Assembly: GCA_950097015.1 (NCBI GenBank)
Contig: CATNEN010000012.1
Span: 303,501 to 367,500, forward strand
Length of the DNA stretch: 64,000 bases
Source of the DNA: Macrostomum hystrix
Taxonomy: Eukaryota > Platyhelminthes > Macrostomidae
Direction: 5' to 3'
Part shown: positions 30,780 to 41,567 of the stretch, piece after piece
Numbering within the stretch: the first letter of the stretch is position 1
How the letters are laid out: every line of letters starts with the position of its first letter
Program-made: the position numbers and the translations under genes
Notes under the pieces: model-generated
What the model saw: the letters and a program-made list of their open reading frames with translations, nothing else
The model's database searches: none
Told to the model about the DNA's origin: nothing

Positions 30780-31858
30780 CTCTGACAATCAGATCGCAGC
30801 TGCCCTAGCTTAATAGTCTCAGTCAACCAATCATATCGCAGATGCCCCAGCTTGATCATTTCAGTTAACCAATCAGATCAAAGCTGCCTCAGCCTGATAA
30901 TTTCAGTCAACCAATCAGATCACAGCTGCCCCAGCTTGATAATTTCAGTCAACCAATCAGATCACAGCTGCGGCGAGCTGCCCCAGCTTGATAATTTCGG
31001 TTAACCAATCATATCGCAGATGCCCCAGCTTGATAATTTCAGTCAACCAATCAGATCACTTCTGCCCCAGCTTGATAATTTCGGTTAACCAATCATATCG
31101 CAGATGCCCCAGCTTGATAATTTCAGTCAACCAATCAGATCACAGCTGCCCCAGCTTGATAATTTCAGTTAACCAATCATATCGCAGATGCCCCAGCTTG
31201 ATAATTTCATTCAACCAATTAGATCACAGCTGCCCCAGCTTGATTATTTCAGTCAACCAATCAGATCACTTCTGCCCCAGCTTGATAATTTCGGTTAACC
31301 AATCATATCGCAGATGCCCCAGCTTGATAATTTCATTCAACCAATTAGATCACAGCTGCCCCAGCTTGATTATTTCAGTCAACCAATCAGATCACTTCTG
31401 CCCCAGCTTGATAATTTCGGTTAACCAATCATATCGCAGATGCCCCAGCTTGATAATTTCAGTCAACCAATCAGATCACTTCTGCCCGAGCTTGATAATT
31501 TCGGTTAACCAATCATATCGCAGATGCCCCAGCTTGATAATTTCAGTCAACCAATCAGATCACTTCTGCCCGAGCTTGATAATTTCGGTTAACCAATCAT
31601 ATCGCAGATGCCCCAGCTTGATAATTTCGTCAACCAATCAGATCCCAGCTGCCCCAGCTTGATAATTTCAGTTAACCAATCATATCGCAGATGCCCCAGC
31701 TTGATAATTTCATTTAACCAATCAGATCACAGCTGCCCCAGCTTGATAATTTCAGTCAACCAATCAGATCACAGCTGCCCCAGCTTGATCATTTCAGTCA
31801 ACCAATCAGATCACAGCTGCCCCAGCTTGATAATTTCAGTCAACCAATCAGATCGCTG
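30780..31858. repeat. 42-bp minisatellite, about 25 copies
   Basis: The unit CAGCTTGATAATTTCAGTCA plus ACCAATCAGATCACAGCTGCCC has period 42. Two alternating subtypes (CAGTCA/ATCAGATCAC and CGGTTA/ATCATATCGC) give an 84-base secondary period. Every copy holds a CCAAT box-like ACCAATCA. Confidence 0.9.
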
Positions 31859-32310
31859 GTGATCCAGTTTTATAATTATATCTGTTTGAGCTCTCTTAAC
31901 GTGGTAAGGCTAAGCTTTCTGAATTTTCGCAAAAATTGTGGTTTGTTAAAAATTCTGTATCGATTGCTTTGATATTATTATAAAATCGTTGTAGAAATAA
32001 ATTAGAACGAATGCTTTTGATGCAATCATTTTTTAGACCAATCTGTATTACCAAAAAGTTTTTCTAGCGAGCACGATAAATATATCACAGCAATGTTATG
32101 GAATGGTATATTATTATAAAAAAATCTGTTACTAGTTGGACTGTGGCTTCAGGCTTCAGGCTAGAATATATTTGCCTAGAATGCACTAATCAAGTGGTTA
32201 ATTACCTATTTCGATCTGTGTTTTAGCCTCGTGTTGGGCTTTTCATTTATTTTATTTTTCGCTGCAAACATTTTCCAAGAATGTATCACACTTCACTTCG
32301 ATTGAACCAT
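31859..32310. other. AT-rich spacer, nothing recognised
   Basis: No gene, RNA or repeat is evident. Confidence 0.5.
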
Positions 32311-32314
32311 CAAT

Positions 32315-33740
32315 CTTCCCAGATCCTCAGTTTGGGCAGCCAACATTCCCAGATCCTCAGTTTGGGCAGCCAATATTCCCAGATCCTCAGTTTGAGCAGC
32401 CAACATTCCCAGATCCTCAGTTTGGGCAGCCTATACTCCCAAATCCTCAGTTTGAGCAGCCAGCATTCCCAGATCCTCAGTTTGGGCAGCCAATATTCCC
32501 AGATCCTCAGTTTGAGCAGCCAACATTCCCAGATCCTCAGTTTGGGCAGCCAACATTCCCAGACCCTCACTTTGGGCAGCCAACATTCCCAAATGCTCAG
32601 TTTGGGCAGCCAACATTCCCAGATGCTCAGTTTGAGCAGCCAACATTCCCAGATCCTCAGTTTGGGCAGCCTATATTCCCAGATCCTCATACTGAGCAGC
32701 CAATATTCCCAGATGCTCAGTTTGGGCAGCCAATATTCCCAGATCCTCAGTTTGGGCAGCCAATATTCCCAGATGCTCAGTTTGGGCAGCCAATATTCCC
32801 AGATCCTCAGTTTGGGCAGCCAATATTCCCAGATCCTCAGTTTGGGCAGCCAATATTCCCAGATCCTCAGTTTGGGCAGCCAACATTCCCAGACCCTCAG
32901 TTTGGGCAGCCTATATTCCCAGATCCTCAGTTTGGGCAGCCAATATTCCCAGATCCTCAGTTTGAGCAGCCAATATTCCCAGATGCTCAGTTTGGGCAGC
33001 CAATATTCCCAGATCCTCAGTTTGGGCAGCCAATATTCCCAGATCCTCAGTTTGAGCAGCCAATATTCCCAGATCCTCAGTTTGAGCAGCCAACATTCCC
33101 AGATCCTCAGTTTGGGCAGCCAATATTCCCAGATCCTCAGTTTGGGCAGCCAACATTCCCAGATGCTCAGTTTGGGCAGCCTATATTCCCAGATGCTCAG
33201 TTTGGGCAGCCTATATTCCCAGATCCTCAGTTTGGGCAGCCAACATTCCCAAATGCTCAGTTTGGGCAGCCAACATTCCCAGATGCTCAGTTTGAGCAGC
33301 CAACATTCCCAGATCCTCAGTTTGGGCAGCCTATATTCCCAGACCCTCAGTTTGGGCAGCCAACATTCCCAGATCCTCAGTTTGGGCAGCCAATATTCCC
33401 AGATCCTCAGTTTGGGCAGCCAACATTCCCAGATCCTCAGTTTGAGCAGCCAACATTCCCAGATGCTCAGTTTGGGCAGCCTATATTCCCAGATCCTCAG
33501 TGGGCAGCCAACATTCCCAAATGCTCAGTTTGGGCAGCCAACATTCCCAGATGCTCAGTTTGAGCAGCCAACATTCCCAGATCCTCAGTTTGGGCAGCCT
33601 ATATTCCCAGATCCTCATACTGAGCAGCCAACATTCCCAGATGCTCAGTTTGGGCAGCCAATATTCCCAGATCCTCAGTTTGGGCAGCCAATATTCCCAG
33701 ACCCTCATACTGAGCAGCCAATATTCCCAGATGCTTAGAT
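32315..33740. repeat. 30-bp minisatellite, about 47 copies
   Basis: The unit CCAATATTCCCAGATCCTCA plus GTTTGGGCAG is very regular with period 30. Being a multiple of three and stop-free, it opens a 485-codon ATG frame (32281-33738) and matching frames on the other strand. The phase change at 33500, caused by a short deletion, is tolerated, which argues against coding. Confidence 0.92.
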
Positions 33741-34500
33741 CTTATAGTGAAAAAAAATCCTCACTTCGAGTAGCTTGGCTCCCAAATCCTTAAAACATTC
33801 ATTTTTGTTTAAAAGTACAAGTATATAGTTTATAACTGACATGAATTCGTCAGCAGTGGATCGCATTTCTATTATCAGATTGTTCAATTTTACCCATTAT
33901 TCAATGCAGGCTAGCGAGGCTTACTCGCTTTTAAGCCTGCAGTCGTGTTTACTTTGCAAGCATGCAAGCATTGCATAAATGATTTAAAAAGTGCAAAATA
34001 TGCTTTCGAGGATAATCGGCTTAACTAGAAGAATGCTTTGAGCTTTTTATAGCTAGTCGAAGTACGTTTAGCATTCATATATGCTCATATACATGTACTT
34101 CAGAACATGTACTTTTATTTGCTTGGCATTTTTGCTGACAATCACGTGACAAAGGTTTTAAGAGGTGATACAATTTTGTAATCTATGCACTACTCCCAAC
34201 GCGGTGACGTACGCAAATTGACGGGAGCGTTAATGAGAAGAGGCTGCAATACAAGGGCTAAATTGGATAAAGCATGATCATATCTGTTTTTGTGTGTGGT
34301 TGCAGCACAGTTAAGTGTGGAAGTGTGGAATAAAATATTCCTTCTGTCATTGAGCTGCATTTGGAGTGTTGAATAATTAATTAATTGTTTCTCAGGAAAA
34401 TAATGAATTTCCTGAGATGATGAATTGCCAGCTGAATGTCTCTGCCTGCAGGCCTGATGGATGCCTGAGCAGCAACGCTAAAAACTGATCCTTACTCCCC
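33741..34500. other. Spacer upstream of the potassium channel gene
   Basis: Mostly AT-rich. It probably includes the promoter and 5' UTR of the channel gene. No confident motif is seen. Confidence 0.4.
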
Positions 34501-34737
34501 TCCACCAACCCGCTAAGCGCGTTGCTTTCAGGCAAGGCTACAGCAGCCACCTGTCACATGTTGAATTGTACAGGCATTTTTACAAAACCTGCTCTGCCAC
34601 TAACCAGCCAATCAGCGAATGCCAGCCAAGCAGCCACCCCCTGCTACAATGGTACTCTGCGATGGCGGCGTCAGCCGCTTATTATAAAGCATGCTTTAAA
34701 ACAGACTACTACAGGTGGAAGCAGTGGCAGACCCGAA

Positions 34738-37700
34738 ATGACTTCGCCAGTTGTGTCGAACCTATTCAACAGGTCCGTTGGCAGCTCCGCCAACGTCAAG
34801 CCGGACGACCGAGGCTCTGATGGTAGGCAGATTCTCGATGTCTAATCTAGCCGATTATAAGTGAGAATTATAATCCTTTTTATGGTTAGAATTCTCAATT
34901 CGACTGTACAGGATGAACTGGAAGTGGCTAAATTACGGTAGCCCTTTCCTAATCCACAGAGCCATCAGCTACCGCTTTCAACTGGCGTGTCCAGCTGTTC
35001 GTGAGCATTTCAGTTCTAGCCTATCTGCTTCTTGGCGGATTGATGTTTCATTTTTTGGAGCTGCCAAACGAGGTGTCAAGTCAAGATGGGATCAGAGCGG
35101 CTTTCCGACAGTTTTTAGGCATTTCTGTGTTTCTACTGTTTTTAGAAAAGCTAAATCCTAAACAAGATACAAGCTCCTTACGTTCTTATTTCTGAAATTA
35201 TGGGATAGGAAGAACTTTTGTGCACTCCCTTAGTTAAATAGTAGGAGCTACCTTCCATATTCTTACCGTCTTGCTTCGTAATTCCTCTTGTACAACCACC
35301 GCCTCTATAACGCACATTTTCGGAGGCTGATTGGCTGGAAAAAAGCGTCGAATCAGCCTTGCGTCTTTTCTCTCCCTCCCTGTGCAGCCACCTCACTACA
35401 CCGTCTGTTATCGGAAGCTGATTGGCTGGCACGAATTTTGTTGCAGCCTTGTGTTTCTTCTCTCCCTCCGTAACCCTGTGCAGCCACCTCACTACACCGT
35501 TTGTTATCGGAAGCTGATTGGCTGGCACGAATTTTGTTGCAGCCTTGTGTTTCTTCTCTCCCTCCGTAACCCTGTGCAGCCACCTCACTACACCGTTTGT
35601 TATCGGAAGCTGATTGGCTGGCACGAATTTTGTTGCAGCCTTGTGTTTCTTCTCTCCCTCCGTAACCCTGTGCAGCCACCTCACTACACCGTTTGTTATT
35701 CGGAGCTGATTGGCAGAGCAAAAGTTTTGAAGCAGCCTTGTGTCTCTACTCTCCCTCCCTTGCATTCAATGCATTCTTAACTCAACTTTCAGACCAGAAT
35801 CCAAATGTAGACTCCAAGAATCTGAGCGCATTGCTAGCCCAGATGGGCAAAGCGTTCAGCTCGGGCTTCACTCTGGGTGAGAATGACACACTGATAGCTC
35901 CACCGTCCAAGTGGGACTACGCCGGCTCCGTGTTCTTCTGCTTAACCGTGGTCACGACCATTGGCTACGGCAACCTGGCCCCCGCCACGCCAGTGGGCCA
36001 GTCAATCTGCTGCCTGTACGCCCTGATTGGCATTCCGATGCTGGCCGTGTTTCTCAGCGGCATCGCCGATCGAGTGAAGGCGGCTCAGGTGCGCTGCCAC
36101 ACGCTGGCCTGTTGGCGCGGTCGGGGCCGACTTCCGATCGCTGCCACATCGATTTTGTACAGCCTGGGAGGCCTTGTGTTGTTCTTTATTGTGCCGGCAG
36201 CAATTTTCACAACTACCGAAGGTTGGAGCTTTGGTCTGGGCATGTATTATAGCATGATTACGCTGGCCACTATTGGCTTTGGTGACTATGTGGCTGGTAA
36301 GTCTATCTGGGGTTCGTGGGATCTGGGATCTGGGATCCGTGGGATCTGGGATCCGTGGGATCTGGGATCCGTGGGATCTGGGATCCGTGGGATCTGGGAT
36401 CCGTGGGATCTGGGATCCGTGGGATCTGGATCCGGGATCTGGGATCCGTGGGATCTGGGATCCGTGGGATCTGGGATCCGTGGGATCTGGGATCCGTGGA
36501 TCTGGGAAAAGAAGCATTGTCTTTCTAAAAAAGCGTGCCTTTTTCTATAGCTGTTTTGGCTACTGCAAACTCAATATCCCACTCGTAACGTTTACAATGC
36601 TACATCCTAAATTGTTGATTTCCAGCCTGTCACCTGTTTGTCATGCAACTCCCCTTCAGCCTCTGCTTCGCGAACTCTGACTTTGACTATGAATCTAGCT
36701 TAAGGATTTAAGGTCCTAGTACAGTATCTTTTCGCTGGTGCTGCATGGCCATTATTTACACAGTGGGTTCCACACATGAGACCGACTGACTGACTAAGTG
36801 TATTTAGCTAGCTAATAGACACTATTGAATGAGTTAACAAATGACAGAAGGGTACACATATCGCGCATTGTTAGCCGTAGCTCGTATTAGCTACCTTTTG
36901 TGAGTCAGCGGGTTTTGAGTCTTAGCAACGAAGTAACAGTCAGTAAGCCAAGAATATACCAAGAATATTGATAATCTTATAAAGCTTTATCGGGTCGCCT
37001 CAAAAGCAGTGAAACAAATTCACGTCGTCTAAAGTCTTGTTGATCACTCTCCCATGATCAAAACGTCATGAGCTAGACCTTTCGCCAGCTCGACCCTTCA
37101 CCAGCTCGACCCTTCACCAGCTCGACCCTTCACCAGCTCGACCCTTCACCAGCTTGACCCTTCACCAGCTCGACCCTTCAACAGCTCGACCCTTCACCAG
37201 CTCGACCCTTCAACAGCTCGACCCTTCAACAGCTCGACCCTTCACCAGCTCGACCCTTCACCAGCTCGACCCTTCAACAGCTCGACCATTCACCAGCTAG
37301 ACACATCGGAAGCTTGAAACGGAACAAAATCTATAGGGCTTTTCTTGTTTTCAACCATGCAGAAGGAACTGCAAGCCAATCACAAAGCGACTAAAGCCAT
37401 TCCGTTCATGCAGGCCAGACTTACAAATCGGACGTGTACAGGTTCAGCCTGGTGTGCTGGATCTTCCTGGGCATGGTGTATGTATCTGGCCTGATCCACG
37501 CGGTGCAGGTCACCATGGAGAAGGGCACCCAGGCGGTTCACGCCAAGAGCCTTAAGGCGCACGGGCACAATGGTCAAGGTCAAGAGGTGGATGAAGGAAC
37601 CGACATTTTCGCCACGAGCCATGAGATAAGCAAACAGGAAATTGTGGACAATGGCTCTGGCGGTGTCTGCGAATTTTGTGAGCCCGGAGCTTCGAAATGC

Positions 37701-37775
37701 GGTGAGCAGCAGTTGCAGGCAGGAGCTACAGGTGATAAAGCTGCAGTTCTTGAGAAGATTGAAGGCTCGACTTAA
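34738..37775 (+). CDS. KCNK: Two-pore-domain potassium channel, TREK-like
   Basis: Four exons: 34738-34822, 34960-35072, 35798-36296, 37414-37775; phases agree and give 352 residues. K2P channels carry potassium leak current as dimers in the plasma membrane. Order: a short N-terminus, span 1 (LFVSISVLAYLLLGGLMFHF), an extracellular cap with one NDT sequon near residue 95, pore 1 with TTIGYGN (GYG 122-124), span 2 with GIPMLAVFLSGIADR, span 3, pore 2 with TLATIGFGDYVAG (GFG 226-228), span 4, and a hydrophilic tail of about 90 residues. The IPMLAVFLSGI, VPAAIFTTTEGW and GFGDYVAG segments recall the TREK/TRAAK group, though invertebrate K2Ps are hard to subtype. The start is the first ATG of a frame that joins exon 2 in phase. 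For exon 3 an alternative AG at 35791-35792 exists. The introns carry repeats. AATAAA lies near 38025. Confidence 0.92.
35290..35755. repeat. 96-bp tandem repeat, about 4 copies, K2P intron 2
   Basis: The unit contains GCAGCCACCTCACTACACCG and GAAGCTGATTGGCTGGCAC and repeats at 35384, 35480 and 35576 onward. The outer copies are diverged. The array ends just before exon 3. Confidence 0.9.
36309..36512. repeat. 16-bp minisatellite, K2P intron 3
   Basis: The unit CTGGGATCCGTGGGAT (with GGATCC sites) is repeated about 12 times, beginning about 12 bases after the exon 3 donor. Confidence 0.9.
37080..37300. repeat. 16-bp minisatellite, K2P intron 3
   Basis: The unit CCAGCTCGACCCTTCA is repeated about 13 times, about 110 bases before the exon 4 acceptor. 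Confidence 0.9.
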
Positions 37776-38621
37776 ATGGAGAACTGCCCTAAAGTTGCCG
37801 ACGGCAGAAAATTTGCGAATGCATGCCAAATCTTTGCATAGCAACAGTCAGAGAGAATCAACTAAAGGCTGCAGCATCTGATTCTTGCTTTGAATAATTA
37901 TCTAATGAGTCAATTTTTATTATCTGATAGCCTGTTAAATGTTTGAGTGACAGATTATATTGTTACGCGACCAAAATTGTTGGATATTGATATGATATTG
38001 ATATGAAGACATGTTACAATTAACACAATAAAACTAGCTAACTATTCTCAGAGTTTCACGTACACGAGAATCTGACTTATGATTCTCATTGTTTGGATTC
38101 TTGTATCCACGGGTTATCTAGACTTTGTGGTTACTTTCAGACTCACGAATTGAAGGTCGGTAGTTCGAATTCTAATTACACTGGAACAATTTGTGTCTAT
38201 TATTAAGACACAGACTTTACTCTGCATTGCTTCAGCTCACCTAGCTGTTAGGATTAGCTAACACCATGGGCACCTGCATTAGCTTGTGCATAAATTGAGG
38301 GTACCCACATTCCATGAACTGAACAGCAGTCTTGAGCAGCCTGCAATATATGCGCCCAGCAATAACCTTTTGTTCACTTTTGGGGCACAATACTCATTAA
38401 TGACAAACACTCAGGCCAGTTGTGGCGCTTTCTATTACCAGGATTTTTTAATAGCATTTCCGAACGTTTGTATTCTATTGTAAAAGCTAAATATATAGAT
38501 CAGCCTTAACTCTAATCCCTAACACTTTCTAGCGAGAACCTAGAAGTAAGCTATAAAAGGACATTTCCAAAAAGGTAATCCGTTTTTAGTTATAACAACA
38601 AAATTGTTACTTCAGTGCTCA
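37776..38621. other. K2P 3' flank with possible tRNA-derived SINE remnant
   Basis: AATAAA lies near 38025. At about 38120-38300 a tRNA-like piece is seen (B-box-like GTAGTTCGAATTC, then ACTGGAACAATTTGTGTC), which may be an old SINE of another family. No gene is visible. Confidence 0.4.
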
Positions 38622-38703
38622 GACGAGGTGGCCGAGTGGTTATGGCGATGGACTGCTAATCCATTGGGGTTTCCCCGCGTGGGTTCGAATCCCATCCTCG
38701 TCG
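38622..38703 (+). tRNA. tRNA-Ser(GCU)
   Basis: The 82-nt cloverleaf has acceptor stem GACGAGG/CCTCGTC with discriminator G, A-box TGGCCGAGTGG, an anticodon loop CTGCTAA giving anticodon GCU, a long variable arm (TTGGGGTTTCCCCGC region) typical of serine tRNAs, and B-box GGTTCGAATCC. A T5 run at 38711-38715 would end Pol III transcription. No intron is present. Confidence 0.97.
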
Positions 38704-38710
38704 AGCAAAA

Positions 38711-38715
38711 TTTTT
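38711..38715 (+). terminator. Pol III T5 terminator of tRNA-Ser
   Basis: A run of five T lies 7 bases after the discriminator base of the tRNA gene. Confidence 0.8.
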
Positions 38716-40541
38716 GATCGACGCATCGAACTTCTCTAGAAATTTGCTATTTTTATATAAGCAACATTTTTCAAACGTTCGTCAAAAGCTAAACTAATGG
38801 GGATTATATGATAAAACTTTTTGATCACCACTGCTAACTCGTTTGGATGTGAATACACGTTTTACACAACATATCGGTAGGCGAATTTCGATTTGTGAAT
38901 TTCTCATTTCTGGTAAGGTGAGGAAAACCTGAAGTAACAAAGAATAGCAAAATGGTAATACAACAGTAAACGTTCTGCTAAAAAGAATGCGCTTTTTCGC
39001 AAAACGAAAATATCTCTCATAAAAGATTATGGTTTAGTGAGATGGTTGTTTATAAATAAAGTAGTATCCTACGTGTAAACATAACATTTTATAGTATATT
39101 TTTTCTTTAGCTATCAGAATATATAGTAAAACATTTTATCATACTAAAAACATAAAATATATAATTTCAAGCCAAAAACTACACTAAAAGCTTTGTATTT
39201 TTGTTTTACGACTTATTAAGTTTTTCACGCATTGTCCAATTTAAAAGGGATTCGTTTAAAACCACAAAAATGTATAATTCTACGAATAGCTACATTTACA
39301 GACAACAGCGGAGTCTAAATGACAAGTCATTTCAGTGACATTATGTTTTGGTGTTAACTGTTTCTTGCATACAAATGCCATTTCGGTCACTAAATTAGTT
39401 TTAAGCAATTTATTCGTTTCTTAGCTATAATTTTTACTTTGACTGTTGCATATTGTAAATTACTGTAAGAATTAGATTGTCAAAAATCTTTAATTCCAGA
39501 GACCAAAAAAATTTCCTTAATTTAAGACTACTGAACTAATTTGTTTGGTCATAGATACAGAAAAGTACTAATGTTTCTAGTGAAACAGTTAAAAACTTTT
39601 AAGCATTATTTCTAGAATCTATAAATTTCTGAAAATTGTATTCAATTTTCATTTTAGTAGGCCTACTATACTAAGACTACTGGTAAGTTATCAAGTTTTT
39701 ATTGGCTTTTAGGCTTTAAATACATAATTATTACGATTTTGTTTGTTCTCTAATCGCCAAATATTATATTCATTGTGATGATAACTCATAACAGAAGTTC
39801 AATTTATTGCTGAAGCATTTGCATTAGCTATTTCTGTTCACTAAGAGCAAGCCATATTTTGCAAAAGTATAATACTTAACTTTACAACCTTTCATGTTTC
39901 GTTTTTTTCTTGTATTTTAAACTTATTGTACAAAATCTGATTTATATGTTGTAAACATCTTATATTACAATATAGTCACTATAAATTAGGCCTATATTTT
40001 AAATCAAACCCAAAATAGACATCAATGAAATTCACCAAATAAACTTTTTTAAGTTGGTATCATGCTAGAATTAAGTTGAGATGCATTCTTCATTTTATGA
40101 TAAATTATACCAGACAGAATAATTGCTTTAAGGCTCTATTCTAAATTGTGCCAAGTTGTTTAATTTGCAGTTTTACAACTGTAATTATTAAAAAGTTTTT
40201 TCATCATTATAACAAGCAAAAGCAGAAAAGAATAGCTGAATATAAAAAAGTATACTTTATGTAAACAGACTTTGTTTATGATATTACGTTTTCAGTTGAC
40301 AACTATATATTCATAGTGGCTTGGAAGTCTAATTTAATGTGTTGCATTAAATGCTACCATTTTTGCAACATAACATATACACAATTACACAAATCTTACA
40401 TTAAGGCACTTAAGCAGACATTTTATCTGCTAACTATGCCAGGATTGTATTGATATTTTAACTTTATGCTAGAAATTTCCTACATAAACTAAATAATCTA
40501 GTCTATTCTTTATAGAATAGCTTTATTATCAGTTAAGGTTA
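38716..40541. other. AT-rich gene-poor stretch
   Basis: Stops occur throughout all six frames and no repeat or RNA gene was recognised. This is the longest repeat-free empty stretch in the window. Confidence 0.55.
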
Positions 40542-40549
40542 GACTAGAA

Positions 40550-40872
40550 CAGGGGTAGGCAAACTTATTTGATGGCAGGCCAAAGAGAGAACCTAAAAGA
40601 TAACAGCAGGCCGCATTGACTGTATAAATATGAGATAAGGGAGAGATGGGACATGAGAGAGATGAGACACGGGAGAGATAAGACAGGGAAGAGATTAGAC
40701 ACGGGAGTGATAAGACATGGGAGAGATAAGACAGGAAAGAGATTAGACACAGGAGAGATTAGATACAAGAGAGATGAAACAGGACACTGTCAATGTCAGA
40801 AAGGGCAACGGGCCGGATTTGGGAGCTTCAAGGGCCACATCTGGCCTGCAGGCTAGAGTTTGCCAACCCCTA
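40550..40872. mobile_element. hAT-type MITE, 323 bp
   Basis: The termini CAGGGGTAGGCAAACTTAT and AGAGTTTGCCAACCCCTA are inverted repeats. A perfect 8-bp target duplication, GACTAGAA, lies at 40542-40549 and 40873-40880. The interior holds a short purine-rich tandem repeat around GGGAGAGATAAGACA and GGCCGGATTTGGGAGC / GGGCCACATCTGGCC sequences. No transposase frame is present. Confidence 0.92.
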
Positions 40873-40880
40873 GACTAGAA

Positions 40881-41567
40881 TTACAAATAAGGCCTGTATA
40901 AAAGTATCAAGATTATATAAAAACAAAAAACTTTGAAGTGTCAAAAATACTGTACAAAAACCTGTAATCTTTTGTCTTTGTCTTTTGCCTAGAAGCTTTC
41001 AAAATAACCAACGCTTAACATTGTTTTAGAAAAAGCATCACTTCTGGCTTTGATAATAACATTTTTCAAAGCAAATTTTGGTTTCAGTTAAGGAAAATTT
41101 TCACTTTTGATTAAACACTTAAATGTCCATATTGAACATTCTAAGATTATAGCCTTAATACATTTTTGCTTTAGAAATATGTTTGTTGTGTTTTTTTTTG
41201 CTTTTTGGTTGTCATATTTTAATGCTGAGAAAACACTGTTGGTAAGTGACATTAAAAAAAAGAATACAATTTAGTTAATCAATATCACTAGATAAATAAA
41301 ACCAGTTGTGCTGGAAAAAAAATAAATAAACCATTGATAGGGTTGATACTTTACTTTTGACTTGAATGTAAATTGTGTGATTAAATGAGTATAATATGAA
41401 TCACAGGGTTCTATCCGGTATTTTTTGAGTCCTAATTTTTACTTGATTTTATTGCAGCTACCAGCTTAGCTTCCCACCACAGGCAAATAGAAATCCGCTT
41501 TTAATCTCTAAATTGAACCTAGCAGAAAAATAACACAACACATCCAGTCGTTTCGGAGTTCACCAAA
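40881..41567. other. AT-rich 5' flank of gene A
   Basis: An AG at the end of a TTTTATTGCAG tract (near 41457) about 110 bases before the gene A ATG is a possible leader or 5'-UTR acceptor. No other signal is evident. Confidence 0.4.
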
